Shown here: in pieces, positions 5,709-8,957 of the stretch
Numbering within the stretch: the first letter of the stretch is position 1
Layout of the letters: every line of letters starts with the position of its first letter
Assembly (NCBI GenBank): GCA_018667205.1
Contig: JABIVN010000145.1
Coordinates: 1-8,957 of the forward strand
Reading direction: 5' to 3'
DNA: 8,957 nucleotides
DNA from: Gammaproteobacteria bacterium
GTDB taxonomy: Bacteria; Pseudomonadota; Gammaproteobacteria; Pseudomonadales; Azotimanducaceae
Made by a program: the position numbers and the translations under genes
The notes under the pieces: generated by a model
What the model saw: only the letters and a program-made list of their open reading frames with translations
The model's database searches: none
Told to the model about the DNA's origin: nothing

Positions 5709-7089
5709 GTCTTGCGGCCTCTCGCCCGGCGATACGTCCGAAAACATTGCCGATCGTCATACCGATACCTGCCAGATAGCCGCGGCCCAGGATATTACCT
5801 GCCATCATTTCACCTGCAGCGAAAATATTTTCGCTGGGATTGCCGTGCTCAACCTGCACTCGGGCGCGGTCGTCTACGGCTACACCGAGGTAGGTGAAGG
5901 TTATACCGGGTCTTAAGGGGTAGGCGCTATAAGGCGGCGTATCTATCTGTCTGGCCCAATGGCTTTTGTTAATGGGCAGTCCCTCTGTGTGGCATTCGTC
6001 AAGCGCCTGGTGATCAAATGAGCCCGAAACTGTCGCGGCGTTAAATTCGCCAATGGTCTTTTGGAGTGAATCGGCCGGAATGTTAATCTGCTTTGCAAGA
6101 TCATCAATCGTTGTCGATTTTAGGGGTGGTAATACCGTTGGCATAAAAAGGCCCTCGGCTTTGGCATCTGTAATGGCGTAACCAATTTGGTCGGTCTGGG
6201 CTGCAATTAATCTGCCCCAGATGGCGTAGCGCTTCGGCCAAAAATCCTGGCCTTCATCGTAAAATCTTTTACCCTCATTGTTAACGACAATACCAAGGGG
6301 GACGGAATCGACCCGGCTGACGATGCCGCCGTCATAGGCCGGCGCACGTCCATCGATCGCTACGGCGTGGCACTGGGCTGCATCGCCAATCTGTTTGAAT
6401 CCTGCGTCAAGCAGTTGACGCAGGATGTCACCTTTGTTGTACGGGGTGCCGCGCACCAGGAAATTTTTGGCTGCAGGTCCCCAGGCTTCTTCAAGCCAAT
6501 CAAGGTTCGCTTCGAACCCACCGGCGGCGGTAACCAGAGACTTGCCAGAGATACGGTGTGTGTTGTTAATCTGTTGATAGGTAAGATCGACAAACCGGTC
6601 GCCTGAAATGTTAAGGGCGATGTCCGTTGCTTCATAAATTGTATGCACGCCAAGTTGAACGGCGAACCGGTAAAGAGAGTTGACGAGAGCCTTTCCTCCC
6701 CCGAGGAAAAAAGCGTTGGTACGGCCAAGGTGGAGTGTGCCGGATAATGGTCTCTGGAAGGCGACACCGTGCTCCTGTAGCCATGTTAAAGCGTGGTTAG
6801 ATTCTCGGATGGTGAGTTCCGCCAGGGCGTGATTAGTATCACCGGCGGTGACGCGTAACAGGTCATCAAGGTACTCATCGAAGTCGTAGGCACCTTCCAT
6901 GGGGAACGCGCCTGATGCGTGCATTGGACGGAGGTTTCTAGTGTGCCGGGTATTTCCGCCCCGCAGTGCCCTTGGCGCGATTTCGAGAAGGCAAACGGTA
7001 GCACCGGTTTCTGCAGCGGTAATCGCAGCAGTAAGTCCAGCTAGGCCGCCGCCAAGGACAATGACATCAAAGTGGGTTTTTGATGTCAT
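5698..7089 (-). CDS. tcuA: TcuA-like FAD-dependent tricarballylate dehydrogenase
   Basis: A 463-residue flavoprotein of the succinate dehydrogenase/fumarate reductase flavoprotein superfamily. In Salmonella, TcuA oxidises tricarballylate to cis-aconitate. Residues 7-37 form the FAD Rossmann motif (FDVIVLGGGLAGLTAA, with Glu36 for ribose). GGNTRHTRNLR (44-54) is the TcuA-type signature after the first strand-helix unit. The capping domain occupies the middle, and the C-terminal FAD segment is FAAGEMMAGNILGRGYLAG (423-441). No signal peptide is present, so it is a cytoplasmic partner of membrane TcuB. The start at 7089 lacks a clear Shine-Dalgarno; it lies 12 bp after the ilvD stop and may rely on coupling. 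The family call is firm, but substrate identity is less so, because the tricarballylate transporter gene (tcuC) and regulator gene (tcuR) are not in the window. Confidence 0.87.
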   Translation of the reverse strand: MTSKTHFDVIVLGGGLAGLTAAITAAETGATVCLLEIAPRALRGGNTRHTRNLRPMHASGAFPMEGAYDFDEYLDDLLRVTAGDTNHALAELTIRESNHALTWLQEHGVAFQRPLSGTLHLGRTNAFFLGGGKALVNSLYRFAVQLGVHTIYEATDIALNISGDRFVDLTYQQINNTHRISGKSLVTAAGGFEANLDWLEEAWGPAAKNFLVRGTPYNKGDILRQLLDAGFKQIGDAAQCHAVAIDGRAPAYDGGIVSRVDSVPLGIVVNNEGKRFYDEGQDFWPKRYAIWGRLIAAQTDQIGYAITDAKAEGLFMPTVLPPLKSTTIDDLAKQINIPADSLQKTIGEFNAATVSGSFDHQALDECHTEGLPINKSHWARQIDTPPYSAYPLRPGITFTYLGVAVDDRARVQVEHGNPSENIFAAGEMMAGNILGRGYLAGIGMTIGNVFGRIAGREAARHAN

Positions 7090-7101
7090 TAAACGTGGCT
7101 G

Positions 7102-8778
7102 CTACTTGTCGGTAACGGCACCCTCAGAGGCCGAGCTGACCAACTTCGCGTATTTGGCCAGTGTGCCCCTGGTTGCGTAAGGTTCAGGCCGTGTCCAGGC
7201 TGACCGTCGCTGCTCCAGTTCTGAATCTTCGACATGAACATCTATACTCTTGGCTTCGGCATCGATAGTAATGGTATCACCGTCTTCTATCAGGGCGATT
7301 GTACCGCCATCAAACGCTTCTGGGGTAACGTGGCCGATGACGAAACCATGGGAGCCGCCGGAGAACCTGCCGTCCGTAATCATGGCAACGGTGTCGGATA
7401 GTCCACGACCATTAATTGCACTGGTCGGGGAAAGCATCTCACGCATACCGGGCCCACCTCTTGGGCCTTCGTAACGAATCACGACGACATCTCCAGCGAC
7501 GATAGAACCGGCAAGGATAGCTTTGAGAGCCGCTTCCTCGCCATGGAAGCACTTTGCGGAGCCTTTGAACCTAAGGCCTTCGTGGCCTGTGATTTTAGCG
7601 ACGGCCCCCTCGGTTGCGATGTTGCCACGCAGGACGACCAGATGTGAGTCTTTCTTGACAGGATTATCCATGGGGCGGATGACTTTCTGATCGGCTGGAT
7701 AGGGCTTTACGCTCTCAAGGTTTTCCGCCAGTGTCTTACCCGTCACTGTCAGGCAGTCGCCGTGCAACAAGCCTTCAGCCAGCAGTATTTTCATCAGTGG
7801 TTGAATACCACCGATTTCGATGAGTTCGCTCATTGAGTATTGGCCTGCTGGTCGCATATCAGCGAGCACAGGGACGCGTGCGCCGATCCTGCTAAAATCA
7901 TCAATGGTCAGTGGGATGCCTGCTGCATGCGCTATGGCAAGAAGATGCAGGACTGCATTGGTTGATCCTTCCAGTGCAATGACGACAGTTATCGCGTTTT
8001 CGAATGATTTTATCGAAAGAATATCTGAAGGCTTGATGTCTTGCTGAATCAATCGGACGACAGCTTCACCTGCGGCGTAGCTGTCGGCTCGTTTGTTGTC
8101 TGAAATAGCTTCCTGTGCAGATGAATTAGGCAGAGACAGGCCAAGGGCTTCTATCGCTGAGGCCATGGTATTAGCGGTGTACATGCCGCCGCAGGAACCT
8201 GGGCCAGGAATTGATGTTGATTCAACGTCTTTTAATTCAATATCCGATATCTTACCTGCAGCATGCTGTCCGACAGCCTCGAACACAGAGACGATGTCAC
8301 GCCGATCTTTGCCGGGTTGGATAGTGCCGCCGTAGACAAACACACTTGGCCGGTTGATTCTGGCCATTGCCATAGCGCAGCCTGGCATATTCTTGTCACA
8401 GCCACCAATAGCGACGAAACCGTCGAAACCTTCAGCACAGACGACGGTTTCAATGGAGTCCGCAATGACTTCACGAGACACCAGTGAATACCTCATGCCG
8501 GGAGAGCCCATTGAAATACCATCAGAAACGGTGATGGTATTAAAGGTCACCGCCTTGCCGCCTGACTCGTCAGCCCCCATGCCTGCCGCATCCGCCAGTT
8601 CGTTGATGTGCATGTTACATGGCGTCAGGTTGCTCCAGGTTGAGGCAATGCCCACCTGTGATTTCCCGAAGTCTTCCTCTGTAAACCCGACGGCATACAG
8701 CATTGATCTGGCTGCAGCTTTTTCATTGCCATCAACTACTAATGATGAATAGGGGCGTTTGATTTTGTCGTTTGCCAT
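7102..8778 (-). CDS. ilvD: Dihydroxy-acid dehydratase, [2Fe-2S] type (IlvD)
   Basis: A 558-residue protein, the usual size of the plant/cyanobacterial-type enzyme rather than the roughly 616-residue E. coli [4Fe-4S] form. It converts 2,3-dihydroxy-isovalerate and 2,3-dihydroxy-3-methylvalerate to the 2-keto acids of valine and isoleucine synthesis. Three conserved cysteines are in place: Cys54 (LTPCNMH), Cys127 ([10 protein letters not shown]) and Cys196 ([14 protein letters not shown]). Three such cysteines mark the [2Fe-2S] group, and Lys129 after CD is the residue carbamylated to hold Mg2+. The catalytic-serine motif [12 protein letters not shown] is at 468-479. GAGAG lies upstream of ATG 8778, supporting the start. 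It leads an operon with tcuA- and tcuB-like genes (12 bp gap, then overlap), an unusual setting for a branched-chain amino acid gene. Related IlvD/Edd members act on sugar acids, so a catabolic role is possible. Confidence 0.93.
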   Translation of the reverse strand: MANDKIKRPYSSLVVDGNEKAAARSMLYAVGFTEEDFGKSQVGIASTWSNLTPCNMHINELADAAGMGADESGGKAVTFNTITVSDGISMGSPGMRYSLVSREVIADSIETVVCAEGFDGFVAIGGCDKNMPGCAMAMARINRPSVFVYGGTIQPGKDRRDIVSVFEAVGQHAAGKISDIELKDVESTSIPGPGSCGGMYTANTMASAIEALGLSLPNSSAQEAISDNKRADSYAAGEAVVRLIQQDIKPSDILSIKSFENAITVVIALEGSTNAVLHLLAIAHAAGIPLTIDDFSRIGARVPVLADMRPAGQYSMSELIEIGGIQPLMKILLAEGLLHGDCLTVTGKTLAENLESVKPYPADQKVIRPMDNPVKKDSHLVVLRGNIATEGAVAKITGHEGLRFKGSAKCFHGEEAALKAILAGSIVAGDVVVIRYEGPRGGPGMREMLSPTSAINGRGLSDTVAMITDGRFSGGSHGFVIGHVTPEAFDGGTIALIEDGDTITIDAEAKSIDVHVEDSELEQRRSAWTRPEPYATRGTLAKYAKLVSSASEGAVTDK

Positions 8779-8887
8779 GGCGCGCTCTCGTAGACTGTTT
8801 GGAGCAGCAAATTACACGATTGCCCACCGCTATGCTATCGACAAGTTTGCAAGATAGAATATCGAGAAGTGGAATAGAGAGAACGAG
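8779..8887. other. 109-bp divergent intergenic region between ilvD and the right-edge gene
   Basis: This short region must hold the promoter of the ilvD-tcuA-tcuB operon (-) and that of the rightward gene (+). Purine-rich ribosome binding sites abut both starts. The plus-strand sequence has TAGAAT at 8855-8860, which could be a -10 for the rightward gene, but no properly spaced -35 is visible. I see no clear operator symmetry. Confidence 0.4.
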
Positions 8888-8957
8888 ATGACGAAAGACT
8901 GGAAAGGCACGGCCTATAATCAGGTACCACATTCTAAAAATGAAATTCATGGTGACA
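8888..8957 (+). CDS. N-terminal fragment, possibly a MaoC/hotdog-type acyl dehydratase
   Basis: From ATG 8888 the frame MTKDWKGTAYNQVPHSKNEIHGD is open to the right edge (23 codons seen). GAGAGAA at 8877-8883 is a plausible ribosome binding site just upstream. The segment NEIHGD resembles the N(K/R)IH(D/G)D that begins a group of hotdog-fold acyl dehydratase-like proteins, where it is followed by a GFRGGLVPGV stretch that would lie beyond the window. This is recognition from memory on very little sequence. The divergent arrangement with ilvD suggests a shared regulatory region. Confidence 0.45.
   Translation, partial: MTKDWKGTAYNQVPHSKNEIHGD

Noticed and set aside
5709..5747. Longer tcuB-like start (MFSDVSPGERPQD...)
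   Set aside because: It lies inside the tcuA-like coding sequence by 50 bp. The start at 5708 has a good Shine-Dalgarno and fits the family's N-terminus.

Overview
The window looks like a mid-GC chromosomal segment of a free-living heterotrophic proteobacterium. A marine Gammaproteobacterium is my guess, from the gene content (secreted M3B-type peptidase, Nu-class glutathione transferase, crotonase family, TcuA/TcuB-like pair, IlvD). Taxonomy cannot be fixed from sequence reading alone. I see no tRNA, rRNA, CRISPR array, integrase or insertion sequence.

Layout, left to right. Positions 1-440 (-) hold the start of an exported oligoendopeptidase F-like peptidase that runs off the left edge. 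Diverging from it are a crotonase-family gene (577-1383, +) and, 13 bp later, a small exported SnoaL/DUF4440-like protein (1397-1852, +). These two probably form an operon that ends at a hairpin at about 1881-1921, next to three short direct repeats. Facing this pair on the minus strand are a DUF4380-like protein with a predicted aldose-epimerase-like fold (1950-2837) and a four-helix membrane protein of the phage_holin_4_2 family (2909-3244). A 282-bp gap with an inverted repeat over a possible -10 box separates them from a Nu-class (YfcG-like) glutathione transferase (3527-4267, +).

A 349-bp gap (4268-4616) follows. It carries a 16-bp tandem repeat array that interrupts what may once have been a small open reading frame overlapping the transferase stop codon. 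This is the least explained part of the window.

The right half is a tight minus-strand operon, transcribed ilvD (7102-8778), then tcuA-like (5698-7089), then tcuB-like (4617-5708). IlvD is a [2Fe-2S]-type dihydroxy-acid dehydratase. TcuA is a FAD dehydrogenase. TcuB is a membrane protein with two [4Fe-4S] clusters that should re-oxidise TcuA and pass electrons to the respiratory chain. The usual tricarballylate transporter and regulator genes are absent from the window, so the natural substrate of this TcuAB pair is open. A divergent gene begins at 8888 (+) and leaves the window after 23 codons; its N-terminus resembles MaoC/hotdog-type acyl dehydratases.

Most of the window is ordinary metabolic chromosome. 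I found no convincing undescribed defence or mobile system. The points worth a second look are the 16-bp array with its broken reading frame, the ilvD-tcuAB linkage, and the crotonase that lacks both canonical glutamates.
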